This document shows, piece after piece, positions 43,566-56,030 of a stretch of DNA of 64,000 nucleotides. Positions within the stretch are counted from its first letter, which is position 1. The number at the start of each line of letters is the position of its first letter. Position numbers and translations under genes: made by a program. The notes under the pieces were generated by a model, which saw only the letters and a list, made by a program, of their open reading frames with translations, did not search any database and was not told the origin of the DNA. Source of the stretch: Symbiodinium natans (taxonomy: Eukaryota; Sar; Dinophyceae; Suessiales; Symbiodiniaceae); NCBI GenBank assembly GCA_905221605.1, contig CAJNDS010000602.1:833001-897000 (forward strand). Reading direction: 5' to 3'.

Positions 43566-46500
43566 CAAGCACTGATCCCCAAGCATGGGATGGAAGGGCA
43601 GCCTCTGGAAAGGAGTTGTCGTGCAAAATTATGTTGACTGTTTGCTGTGTCTGGCTCTGTGGTCCTCTTCTCCTGCTGTTAAAGGACACTGACCCTGAGC
43701 CCAATGAGATTGCAATGTTGAAGAAAAATCTCAAGAAAAATGTCAAGAAAATGCTAGAGCAGTAGTGCGCGTATAAATGAATGAATAAATACATCTGTAT
43801 ATACATATATACATATACATATACAAGTATGGAGACGGGCCTTCAGCAACATCTGCATGTGGGAGTTCCCAGGGTGCTCCACGCTGCTCCACCAAGAGGC
43901 AATGCTCTTCTGGAGCCTGGTCCAAAATGGCAACTGGACCCTCGATCCCCTGCCCAGAGACGCATTCATCTGCCTTAGCTCTTGACCATCATGTGCGTTC
44001 TCTTCACCTCTTCCCCTTGGCGACCAGAAGTCATCTGCCAGCTCCACTTCCCTGCCGATCGGCGCCATGACCGCACCCGGTGGGGTTTACCTCGGTGAAG
44101 GCAGCGGAGCCCACGGGCCGGCAGGCCATGGTTGCCGAAGCAACGCTTCCGCACACGTTGAAAAACGACGGAGCATCAATACGAGACCGGGGCCTCTTTC
44201 TGTGGAAGAGCTCCCCTGTCGACCACGACATCGAGGGGGGATCCCCATGACAAGACGGTTTCCAGGAAGCGCTCATGCTCAGAAGATGACATCCTCTTCT
44301 GGGACACGGCAAGTCGACTCGATGACCCGAACCTGTCCGCTTGAGCAAAGACAGCAATTGCACATCGCACCAATCGCCATACAAAGCACGCTTGTCTTCA
44401 GTCTCCTGGATGCCCCATCGTGGCCAGATCTGTCCAGTAGCACAAACAGCACGCTACCATGCCTAGAACGTTGTCAAACATCCTGGTTTTGATGGCAGAT
44501 CTCGAGACTCGAGAACGGACCATTCATCCTGATGACCGTTGTCGTATTCGCCATGTTCGATACTCATCCAAACCCGTAACTTAACCCTGCCCTAGCTTCA
44601 CACAAATTTGACTTTAGGGTGCGTGTTACAAGATGCGTGGCAGTTTGACAAAGCAACATGTGATTAACCCACGGTTACCCAAGGCCTTCACGGGTACGGA
44701 GCGTGTCTTTTTGAACTTCCGAAAAATTCTGGAAACAAAGCTTTGGCGAACGTGTGAGGTGAGTGCTGACAAGTGCTTCACAGTGTGGACGATTGTGCAG
44801 CTATGACCCGCTGCTCGGACAAACTCTAACTCACTCCGCTAGTAGCCTACACACATCGCCTCCACAGGCAAAAATGGCGTCCTATTGTGTGCTTACTTCA
44901 GCGGGTTCCGCAGCATCGATTCACTGAACTAGAGCGAGTTTCGCTGAGCCGGTTGCAGAGCCTTTCAATCCCAAATCGTCAGACGCAAACGACGGTTTTT
45001 TGCGGTGGCACGCGGTGGCAAGCTGAGAGCAGGGCGTCGCATCTTCCTTCAGCAAGATGCCGTGGCTGCAGAGGGCGTATCTCCTCAAACAAAACCATGA
45101 AAACCTTGAACTTGAACCTGAAATCTTCTAACCCCTAAGCCGGACCAGAGTTTGGAGCCTGCCCAACACTGGAAATTTGTATTTTCGAGCATGTGGCGTT
45201 GCTGAAAACTGATGAAATTTTGTTCTTGTGAAGCTTGTGAACAGGCAGGCCACACAGAGCCAGACGTAGCAAAAACAAAAAACAACACTTGCCAAAACAA
45301 GCTTGCCCAAGCTGCTGCGTGACAGTGCACCTGCCCTCCAGGTGGGAAGGGCTAGCGTGGCCGATTCCAAGCTGGCACGCTGCATTGATGAAGGTTTGTT
45401 CGAGGTCTGAGTTTCCAGAGTCACACTGCATGTGCGGCACAGCCCGCTGTAGCTAGGAGTAGTTCGGAACTAGCAAGTGAACTTCATTCATTCGTTTTCG
45501 CGATGTGACCTGCAGCCACTTGTCGAGTTTGTTGGTTGAACAAGCATGTTACAAGAGAGCCGAAGGGCACTTGCTACTGTTACAGGTACTATACGACTCA
45601 AGGTCTTAATGTGCCGCCCCAGCAGCTTCGACAAAAGTCCTAAGATTGCTGTGCTGTGACGGGCCCTTGTCTAAGTAATGTTCCCAGCAACCGTCCACAA
45701 AAACCATGCACATAGTCATGTTGCTATATTGTGAGCGATTGACTTTAACTCGCATGACTCATGACAATCAGTTTCTCGTTTTCTCGTTCCGGGCAGTATT
45801 GGAAGCCCGCAAGCAAAACGATGCCATTTCAAGGGCTGTAATTGAGCAATCGGGCTTCCAAAGCATACGGTAGTTCGATTGGGCTTCGCGACTAGTCGCA
45901 TGTAGGGCACCCTTTGACCTCTGTTTCGGAGTTTTGGTGCGCAATACTCTTGGAACAGTCATGATGGCGTTTTGACCCGAAAGTGTCTGTGTTAGGCATT
46001 TCTGCACAGTTTCTGGGGAGGGCACTTGAGCAGGAAAGTCCTGTCAGGATGCTGAAAGCACCTGTCGAGCCCAGGTTGCCGGGCAGTCATTCATGCTGAG
46101 ATGCAGAGGAGATAGTTGCACGATGTTGCACGGAATCCGCACAATAACGTCAGACTCAGGCTGGGAACAGCTATCATCCTCTTCTTTTCCGTGCCCTTCA
46201 GGGCGGCAAGATGTCAAGATCAAAAGTGCCGAATGCACTTAGGCATTTTTGCATTCAACAAGGTGTGAGGTTCAGACTTCAAGCGGGGAGATGGGAATGA
46301 CCGGTGTGCCTTTGTTCAGCACACAATGTGCGCACACAGGTACCGTTCTCATTGTGGGTTGGGAACATCCCTGAAGTACAACGGCATGGTCATGCAGGTT
46401 CTTTAGATGTCCTGCCTAGCCGACACTCTGATGCATCAGTAGATGGAGCAACGGTTTCCCATGTTAAAGTACACCTGTTGAATAGATCAGTGTCAATTCC

Positions 46501-46919
46501 ATGCTCGACCTTGGTTTTCGGAATTATATAAGGCGGCGAAAACTCATTGATTGCCGAGGCACAGTCTTCAAGCTTGGTCATTCCTTGTTGCATTCGCCGA
46601 GTTGCGTGTCAGGTTGTGTTTTTCGCTCTCCGTGTCTTGCTCCAAAACTTGCGCCATCTTGCGCCACACTGCGGCCAAATAGCTCGGTGACGGCTGCTGG
46701 GATGAAGCGGCTTGTCCTAGGTGACTCGACATGAACCCATCCCTCATCTGGACTCAGCTCACGAGTTTGAACGTGGTTTCGCATGCGATACTTGCAGCCC
46801 TAAGTACGAATGAAGTGCAAATAAATGTACCGGCGCCTATCCCACTTCCTACCTACCCCCATCCAGCTACACCTGCCTACACCTACCTTCACCTGCTTAC
46901 TACCTACCTCATGCCCCTT
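43566..46919. other. Low coding signal
   Basis: At about 44151-44333 a + frame reads TEHQYETGASFCGRAPLSTT and later SCSEDDILFWDTASRLDDPN; two other frames over the same bases are also open. (TA)n/(CATA)n lies at 43797-43826. The remainder, including 44600-46900, shows no splice-bounded frame I would call. Confidence 0.35.
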
Positions 46920-47546
46920 GATAGAGAGAGAGCGAACGAGAGCGAGAGAGAGAGAGAGAGAGACAGAAAGAAAGAAATAAATAATGAATGAAAGAAAAAA
47001 AGAAAGAACGGAAGAAAGAAAGAAATAGAGGAAGAAAGAAAAAAAGAAAAGAATAAACAAAGAAACAAGGACACAAATACACAAAGAACCACAGACGCAA
47101 AGAAACAAAGAAACAAAGAAACAAAGACACAAAGACACAAAGACACAAAGACACAAAGACACAAAGACACAAAGAATCAAAGAAACAAAGAACGAAACAA
47201 GGAACGAACAAAGAAAGAAAGACAGCAATAAAGAAAGACAGCAAGAAATAAAGAAAGAAAGAAAGAAAGAATAAACGCAAGAAAGAAAAGAGAGAGAGAG
47301 AGAGAATCAAAGTTGATTATTGTTTGTATTCGGTGGCTTTTCTTCCGGGGGAAGCAGCCAACCATCATAGTATCACAACTCAAGGTAAAGGGACCAACAA
47401 GGAACCCGACGTGTCACACTGGACAACGGACTCGGGCGCGCGTGCGCGCGGGGGAGGGGCTAGTGCCCCCCTCAAGCCCAGCAGAAGAAGAAGAAAAAGA
47501 AGAAGAAGAAGAAGGAGAGAAACCACAAATGTCAGAAACAACGAAC

Positions 47547-47578
<32 letters not shown>

Positions 47579-47725
47579 ATCGGACATCACGCGCCCCTGG
47601 GGGCATCCTCCCTTCGGGGGGGTCATTTGTGGGGGAGAGAGAGAGAGAGAGAGAGACAGAGAGAGAGGAAGGAAGGAAGGAAGGAAGGAAGAGAGAGAGA
47701 GAGAGAGAGAGACAGCGGGTAAGAA
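46920..47725. repeat. Purine-strand microsatellite block (GA, GAAA, ACAAAG, GAA, GGAA)
   Basis: GA repeat at 46924, GAAA/GAAAGAAAG to about 47060, AAAGACACAAAGACAC units to 47200, GAAAG to 47300, then (GAA)n at 47487-47515, (GA)n at 47551, a G/C-rich insert at 47590-47634, and (GA)n/(GGAA)n to 47725. All frames rich in SLSL, FFF or RERE across it are artefacts. Confidence 0.9.
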
Positions 47726-48164
47726 AATGAGAAAGGGCGATCACGAGAGATGGAGGGAGTAAGAGAGCGAGAGGGAGGTAGAGCTAGTGACTAGTGTTGT
47801 TGAGCAAACCAGCGAACTAGTTAGATGAGTGGCGTTTTTTTCTCCAGATAAGGCGGTGTACAGATAGGCAGATCACTGCAGACAGGTCAATGGATGGCTC
47901 GGTGGGTAGGGTGGGTAGCTAAATTGATGACTGATGGATGAATGGACCGATGAATGAATGAAGCGTTTGATGAGCTGATGATTCGGCTGATGGTTGGACA
48001 TCCTCAAAAATACAATTCCCGAATCCTTCGTAAATCCTGGAAAGGTGCACTTCTGTTTTTCTTGCACCTCGCAGCCGGGGTGGAGCGGCTGGAGCTGGAG
48101 TCGCCTGTGCCAGAGCCGCACAATTGAACTCTTCTAACTCCACAAGCCATTTAGCCTTGGTGCA

Positions 48165-48195
48165 AAACGTTCTCCATGCGGTATGGAGAACGTTT
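48165..48195. repeat. Perfect 13-bp hairpin with 5-base loop
   Basis: AAACGTTCTCCAT, loop GCGGT, then ATGGAGAACGTTT. All 13 pairs match. No U tract or neighbouring gene end explains it. Confidence 0.9.
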
Positions 48196-51100
48196 ATGTG
48201 GCCGATAAGCAGCTCGGTTGCCAAGAGCTCCGGACATCCTGATCATTTGCAAATTGGAGCACTTTAATCTTCATCGATCTTTGTCGTTGCTCCCTGCAAA
48301 TCGTCATCCTGCGCAGTAAACGATGTCTCCAATTCACCCCCCCCCCCACCCCCCCGCCCTCCCTCCCCGTCAAACATGTGTAGGCTGCCCATGCCACTCT
48401 GAGAACACGTTTCCCGTTGTGCTATAAGTTGCATGACCTGAGGCCACTTTCGGCCGGGTGGACCAACGCTGTAGGCCGCTGATCAAGTCGCACGGTTCCT
48501 GCGCCCTGCAGACAGGGATGAGTTCTTTGAGTGGATCCACTAGAATTTTGTTCACTCTGAGCTGGGCGGCGTGGGTCTAGGCTCTGGGCAACTTGTTTTG
48601 TCGTAGTGCAGTGCTTCAGGCGTTCATTTACTTCAGTTTCTGCAAGGGGCTTGCCTTCTCAACTGTACATATGTACTCGTAGGTTCCGGCATGTTGTGAT
48701 GTACGCGATGCTGACCATGTTGCACCCGGCCATTTGCGGTCTCTCTTGGCGACCGTGCTGATGTGGGTGGTGATGTTGGTGTCGCTGATGCTGTCATGCT
48801 GTTGGTGCTATTGCTGTTGTTGCGGTTGCGGCTGTAATGATGCAGTTTGGATGAAGCATGATGGCACGATACGCCATGTTGGTACTATGGCTAAATTCCA
48901 CGTCAGAGCGACTCATTGTGTGCGTGTGTGTTTGCATAGTATTCTTGGCTGCGATATGCCATTGCACAGCGTGTTAGCAAACTGGTAGTAGTGTCTTCGC
49001 CGTAGCCAAGTCATGTTTTTGCGAAAGCTCCCCCCTCAAGCTTGAGGGTTGCCTTTCGTGGCTTACCCCGCGTAAGCTGATCTGTACTAAAGGGATTTAG
49101 GGTGGGTTAGGGGGGTACCCCAATTTGGCAGTAACAATCGTTTGGGGGGCTGGGTCCGCTGGAGCCATTTTTTGAGCGGTTCACGGTGGTGGCCCGGCAG
49201 CCAATTTTTGGAGAAACGAAGGCGCCCGCTGATGCTGCTGATGCGCGGGTCCTTGTGTTTTTGGAGGGGGGAGGGGGCTTTGGGGAGCGTTCGGGCCCGT
49301 AGCCGGCGTTGGGATTGCCCATCCACATGGTGACCGTTTCTGCGCACGAGCTACCGTTTTGGAGCCCTGAAATGGCCTCCCCTTGAACCATTGAAAGCTC
49401 CGTTGGCTTACTCCCTTTCGGAGCAAAGCTTTCGTCCCCTCCCCTTTGGGCGCAAGGTAAGTTCCAATCCCAAACAAAGGGCAACATTGTGGTACAGTAC
49501 GAAATCATCCGGTACAGTTGCCCGCCTGAGCTTCCCTGGCCTGCTTATTGAGAGGCTCAGGCTATTGTTTGCACTCAGTAGGCGGCTCCGTGGTTGATGC
49601 CTCATGCATGATGTGCCCGGATTTTGACAGGCTCAGCAGGTTGCAATGGGCTGCCCAAGCCCCATCTCATTGGCATGAGTGGTTCAAAAGATTCCGGGCT
49701 TCCCAGAGAGCAAAATACAGTGCGCAATAGCATAACATACTCGTACGATGTCCGATGCACAAGTGTACATCAAAGCTGTTAAACAGAGAGCGCTTCAATC
49801 TGTGTTTTCAGGGATGAACCAAACCAGGCCCGTCAACCAACGAATCTGCAAAGTTGTTTGCGTATGGAGCGCCAGTCATATTCTAACCCCTCCAATCCCC
49901 GAAGCACGCGAAGGTTGCGGTACAGAGGGGCTCCCCGACGAGGACCTGCACGCTCTTCTCCAAAGCTGCTTGTTGTTGCTGTAGACTGGGAAGTGACCGG
50001 GTGTTTTGGTTTTGCCTGGCGGATATTTCGGGGCTGGAGTGCTTCAAGATGCTTCAAAGGATGCGGCGAGACTCATGGATCCGAAGACCTGTCTGGTGAT
50101 TTGATATGAAACGTTTCCAGGTGTTTGGGGCCCTTGGACGGCTTATGACGGCTTAAACATTCCCGGCTCTTTTCGCCACTTCGCAGCCCCCTTGTCAGCC
50201 GGAAGTTTGCCTCTGTTTCATGGCAGGTGCTTCCGGCATGTTGCTGGCTTGGTGGGGTGTTTAGGTTTGGGGTTGTCAAAGCAAGGTTGCAGGGCTTGGT
50301 AAAACGGGGTGTGGAGACTGCAGAAGAATCGAGATGGTGTTTAGGTGCCAAACTTTAAGCCCTCTTGGTCTGTTAAGTGCCGACAGGCCCCGTTGAGCTG
50401 GACGGCGGCAGTCTCAAATCTTGAACCGCTGAATCCGAGGAAAAAACCTCGGCCGAAGTGTTGCGCTTCAGCCTTGTCAACCGCATCCGCAAGAACCCAT
50501 AGCAGCCCCGCTCGAAACGCGAGAACTCGAAATCAAGGCTCCTCCCCCCCCGGGCTGGCGGTGCCACGTCGTGCTGAGGCAGAAGCGGCCGAGACCATCA
50601 CAATCGGGGCAACGCGTCGAATGCGTCCAATGTGTCGATTGAGTCTTGATTTGAATTGCTTCCCTAACGTTTTCGTTAACTTCCGATTCACAGGCCTTGT
50701 GTTGCAGACGCTTTTGTTGAGCTCATCCCTGCATGATCCTATCGGGCTGCCGGAGTTCAGCGTCTGAAGACAGTTTGTCGGTGCTTCACCTGAAACACAT
50801 CCTTGAAGAGGGAGACGTCGCTACTGTGAATTGTTAGTTCCTGTTATCTACACGATGACCGTTTTTTACACCACGATGAACAGTATTGAACAGTAAAAAG
50901 TAGCCACGAGATGAGCTGAATTGCACTCTGAACTTACTTTGGGCTCTAGAAGGACTTATATTTGTTGCTCCTCCCTCAGAAAAAAACCCTTGCCGGGGGG
51001 AGCATCTCTCCCGTGTTGAGCACAGTCGGAGGCCGCGTAAAGAGCCCCCTAGCCTATTTTAACCTCTCAAAAGGCTCGTACCGACAGAAACCGAGACAAT

Positions 51101-51864
51101 CCGACAGCAACAGACAGCAAGAAGCCCTGTGCGCTCCTCGTAAGTGTCCTTGAAATCCACGATCTTTTCATCTCTGAGTTCAAGCCGATTCAAGCCTCAG
51201 GCAAGAGAAGCTGCTGTCCTGGTGAGCACTGATGAGCACTACGTTGAACATCGGGTCCCGACCCCGGGAATGGGTGGGGGAGGAGTTCCCTCAAACAGGT
51301 TTCGACTTCTATATTCAGCTAGAGCTCCAAGAAAGACCATCTGTTGAATTTCTTTAGGCTTTGGAGCTTTAGAGCTTGAGAGCAACCTTCGAATCTATTC
51401 AGGCCGCCGTGGAGAAGGGTGAAGCTCAAGTTTTGAGCTCCTCGGCCGCTGCCGCACGTAGCTTGCCTCATCCCTCGGTCAAGCAAGAACGTGCTTTCTT
51501 TCGTGCTTTCTTTGCGAGATGAAAACTCCCTTTCCTTGTTCTGTCGTTGTTCTGTGCTGTGTTTTTGAAGGGCCTCCGGAAGCCTATGAGGGGCTCCCCG
51601 CCCGTTTCGACTGGCTAGACTAAACTACACTCGCAAGGGCGGCAGCATTTTTCTGCTTTTTTACGGTGCACGTTTCCTCAGTGCCGGAACTCGCTCTGAG
51701 GCAAAGATTCGGATGAGGGACTCTAGCGAACTTCGTGTACACACGCCGTGTCTACTCCTTGGGATTTTCCACAGCAGAGGCAGCAAAGGTCATCCGGAAA
51801 CACCTCGGCACAGCTGGGGGAATGGGTTATATGGGTTGCACCTGCGGGGGGGGGGGGGTTGATC

Positions 51865-51975
51865 AGCCCCGGCAATGATTTGACCGGAGCTGATCATTAT
51901 GGAAGTTAGGGGCTTGAGGGGCGGTCTCGCAGGGTCCTGGCGGTCAGCCCCGGTAATGTTTTGGTTACCGGGGCG
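51865..51975. repeat. Two adjacent related hairpins
   Basis: The second is perfect: GCCCCGGTAA, 8-base loop, TTACCGGGGC (51946-51973). The first, about 80 bases earlier, is imperfect (ATCAGCCCCGGCAATGATTT facing CCGGAGCTGAT). Both left arms share TCAGCCCCGG-[CT]-AATG, so one looks like a diverged copy of the other. Confidence 0.75.
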
Positions 51976-54900
51976 GGCTCGATGTGAATATATGGGAGAG
52001 GTTCGCGTGCTGTCTGCTGCTTGGCATAATGCGCCTTCCGCTCAGCAAACGATGTCCCCTGTACTTTTTGAAAATCACCCTTTCTGAAAGTTCAAGCAAT
52101 GTCGTCCGGACCTCCCCACATCCAAAACATTTCAAGGGTCAGGTGAAATATTTCAGGCTTGAGAGAGTGCGGGAGGGGGATGACCCCCCCTCCGCCCCCC
52201 TTAAGGGACGTAGTGATGTCCCACCGTCACCCGCGTGCGAAGCACGAGAAGCACATCCTGAGAAGTGGTTGGATGCCTATACAGCTTCCCACCATGGAGG
52301 AGCGTTAGGATGCACAGCTTCTTCTAACACGTCTGCACCTCTGAGGCTGTCGGAGCACCTTCGGCCCAAGCTCGACGTAAAAGAAGCTAGAGCTTGGCGG
52401 ACAGGCGCCCGCTGGCCACCACGACCGTCTGCTGCGCAGACTGGGTTCATAGGTGGGGCCCCACCGCCGTTTGCAGGGAGAAACTGTTCCTCACCACGGT
52501 TCGTTTGTATTTTACCACCGTGTTTATATGCGCCAAGCCACTAATGCCGCTTTGGAAACAAGCCCAAGTCATGCTCTCGAAGGTCTTGGCACGAGACGTG
52601 ACCGCGAGTACGAGTAACGACAGGGACGACAGGGAGCGCCGCCGTGAGGGAAGCGTGGCACCCCGACCGCCCCAAACAAGCCGGATGACGTACCGGCGGG
52701 TAGCCGCGTTCCACTGCTAGAGACTGGTAGGGCCAGCCAAAAAGACCACCCTCAATTCTCCAAGCCAGGCCCGCCCGCAGACAGCATCCGGTCCAGTGGT
52801 CAGCGCAGCTCACTTTCGCCACATCCTCCGTAAGGCGACCCCGCAAGATCGAAGACACCTCTTGGCGCAGTTGCCACAGCTGGTCCTATGGAGAAAATGG
52901 GGGTGCGGACGAAAGGATAAATGTGGCACCAGCAGCAGGTCAGCAACTTTCCGGAGAGTCGAAGCAGCGAGCTGTGGGCCTGCTAAATTAAAGCAATTCC
53001 AGAACTCTTCCAGAACATGCACGTGCGGCTTCCCAAACGTGCTGGCGATGGCCCCCTGTCGCTCACACCTCATCGAAGCGTGTCTTGCGCTGAAGCGCAT
53101 CGTCAAAGTCAGAAGCAGTGGCGGTGCAGCAGTTGCTCGCACAACCACAGCCCCGCCTACTACGACAGCTCTCGGTGCCGTTTTAAGCACGGGGGGGTCG
53201 TGCAGGCGTCTTGACACGTGGCTACAAAATGCCCCCGTAATGTCGGCCTCACATCTGCTCCTCGTTTGTGGCGAGCATTACAATGTGGCAACGACCTGCC
53301 TCTGTCCAAGCCTGCAGGAGCCGACGAGTTGCCCAAGACACGCAGCCTCCGGTAGTTGAGTTGCTCAGGCTCTGAGGCGACGCAGCATGCTTTTCATCTC
53401 CAGGCAATGCCAAAAGGTGCAGGTGGAAAACGGGTCACGGCGAGCCCGTGATCAGCGGCGGAGCATGTCACCAAAACCAAAGACATGCACGAGAGCGCAT
53501 CTCGTCACGAAGGTAGGAGGTCTCCACATGCCAGTTAAATGTTCGGGGCCTGAAAAACGCATGAAATCAGGGCGCTTCGCTGAAACTTGGAAGAGGCGAC
53601 TAGCCTCAGCCAAATGCTCGATGCGCTTCCACCGCTGTGTGAGAACTAAGCCGCGGCGTTTCGGCATGTCTTAGGACGCTTGGCCTTGAGCACCTTAAAC
53701 ATCGGGGATTGGCCCCCCCCCCTCCCCGCAATATGTTTTGTTTTGCGCAGCTCTCGGAACTTGAGCTTGGAAACTTGACTTTCAGGTAGCATCGTCCTCA
53801 ACGCTTTTTCCAACTTCCCAGACCGGGCATTACTCGGCTTCAAGATCATGGTGTCGCGGTGGCGTTTTATCCGGTTACTCGTAGGATTAAACGATTGTAA
53901 ACGACTGTAAACCTGTAAACTATATTGCATAAATCACTACCCTGCGCCGTACTCCTGCCCATCCCCCCCCCACCCCTCCTCAAATAAGGCTGAACAAGGG
54001 CTACTCCACAGCACTTTGGGGTGGGATGGGGTAGCGTATCGTAGCGTAAAGCAAGAGGGCCAGAATTGTGAGTTAGGTCGGTCCGGTTTACTGGCCGACG
54101 CAATGTAGCTTTGCGACGCTCTCATTGTCACGGCACATACACCGCAGCACACGGTGTTCAAAACCAAGGTGATCGTGCTCTTCGTTGAGATGCTTCTCGG
54201 CTTTCAGGTCGTAGGTGCTTTCGCTCCCCTGTAAAGGAGGTCTTATTGGTCATAATTGAATTTGAAGCTGGGCAGATCGCGGGAGGTTGTTTCTGCTCCT
54301 CCTTGACATGCTCGTGGCGTCCTGGCTGGGCGTGGACTTCGCCTGCAAGCAGGACCGTCGGACCGTTGGGTCAGTTCCTCTTCGAGAGCTCGCGAACGTT
54401 CGCACACTGCTGTCCTACGCATCCTCTGAGCCGCTTGAGCGTTCTAAGCCCAAAAACTTTTGACTCCGCAGCCCCGAGAGGTGAAGGTCACGAAGCGAAA
54501 CTCGGGAGTTCTTTGGCAGTCTTTTCTTTTTTTTGCACAAAGGGTCCCACTTGAGAATATGTACAGGCTTGGGGGTGGTTAAGGAATGAACAATGGGTTT
54601 GGCCTCGGGCTGTTGTGAGCTGGAAATTAGATGGTGTGCCGTTTGCCTTGTCTTGGACACTAAATACATCAGAAGGCCGCAACATCAGTCGTTTCTTGAA
54701 GGTTGGAAGGCCAATTCTGAGGCAGTGAGGAGCTCTCCTTGCTTCATATCTGCGACGGCCTGCCAGGCTAGATTTTTAGATGTCATGTGCTGTGCACGTG
54801 GACGCTGCTTTGAAGCCCTGTGAAGCTCTCACGATTGAACATCCAAGCGTAGAGGGAGACTGAGGGAGAGCAGTTCTCGCTGTCTTAGTCTTGAGCGCTG

Positions 54901-55084
54901 GCAGAGGCAAGATGTTGGACTTCGCTGGAAGCTTGGACGGACGGGGCTGCACTTACATGGTTGGGGGCGTCTGCCTGCTCTTCAGCACCATCGGCTTGGA
55001 GTACCTCCACAATGAGCACCTTGGATCCACACCAGGAGTCCACAATCCCCAAAAATTTCGTTCTTCGCATTGAACAATCTTAAG

Positions 55085-55122
55085 TGATTCTCTCGCTCCC
55101 TCGCTCGCTCTCTCTATCTCCC

Positions 55123-55158
<36 letters not shown>

Positions 55159-55600
55159 GCTCCCGCTCTCTCTCGCTCCCGCTCTCTCTCGCTCACGCTC
55201 TCTCTCGCTCCCGCTCTCTCTCGCTCCTGCTCTCTCTCGCTCCCGCTCTCTCTCGCTCCCGCTCTCTGTCGCTCCCGCTCTCTCTCGCTCCCGCTCTCTC
55301 TCGCTCATGCTCTCTCTCGCTCCCGCTCTCTCTCGCTCATGCTCTCTCTCGCTCCCGCTCTCTCTCGCTCCCGCTCCCGCTCTCTCTCGCTCCCGCTCTC
55401 TCTCGCTCCCGCTCCCGCTCTCTCTCTCTCTCTTTGTCTCTCTCTCTCTCTCGCTCTCTCTCGCTCTCTCTCGCTCTCTCTTTACTTCCCTCTCTCTACT
55501 TCCCTCTGTCTACTTCCCTCTCTCTACTTCCCTCTCTCTCGCGCTCTCCGTTTCTCTCTTTCGATCTCAGTCAGCGCACCTCTTCGTCGTCTTAATGCAC
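55085..55600. repeat. CT-rich minisatellite, GCTCCCGCTCTCTCTC unit
   Basis: Long run of CGCTCCCGCTCTCTCT with minor variants, passing into CTACTTCCCTCTCT units. The SLSLAPALSRSRSL-type frame is a repeat product. Confidence 0.9.
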
Positions 55601-55734
55601 TCCCCATCCGTTTAGACGGACGGACGTGCGCTACTCTTCATGTCTGAAGTTGCTTTTGCAGCTGGGTATTGAGGGGAAGATGCGTCCCTCACATGTTTAC
55701 GGCTTATCAGTCGGAAATCAAAGCGAACTGACAC

Positions 55735-55925
55735 CTCCCCACTCTCCATTCCTCCCTCCTCCCTCCCTCCTCCCTCCCTCCTCCCTCCCCCTCCCTCCCT
55801 CCCTCCCTCCTCCCTCCCTCCCTCCCTCCCTCCTCCCTCTCCTCCCTCCCTCCCTCCCCCCCCCTGCCTCTCTCTCTCTCTCTCTCTCTCCCTCTCTCCC
55901 TCTCTCCCCCTCTCTCCCTCCCTCT

Positions 55926-55979
<54 letters not shown>

Positions 55980-56030
55980 CCTCCTCTCTCTCTCTCTCTC
56001 TCTCTCCCTCTCTCGCTCTGTTTAGCACTT
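55735..56030. repeat. (CCT)n and (CT)n microsatellite
   Basis: CCTCCCTCCCTCC units, then TC dinucleotide tracts to 56018. Pyrimidines on the + strand throughout. Confidence 0.9.

Larger units (their letters stand above)
47726..55084. other. Low-confidence, partly GC-rich region; no gene called
   Basis: GATGAATG-type decayed repeat lies at 47885-47995. There are hairpins at 48165, 49033 and 51865-51975. Coding-like fragments lie near 49571-49644 (GSVVDASCMMCPDFDRLSR), 50694-50767 after CCGATTCACAG, and 54278-54463 (MLVASWLGVDFACKQDRRTV). The block 52160-53680 has long open frames on both strands (187 codons on +, 135 on -), as expected of GC-rich DNA. No reverse transcriptase or other motif was found in them. 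Confidence 0.35.

Noticed and set aside
52796-53359. 187-codon + frame and 135-codon minus frame over the same bases
   Set aside because: Both are open because the region is GC-rich. Neither has a domain, start context or splice support, and a choice of strand is not possible.
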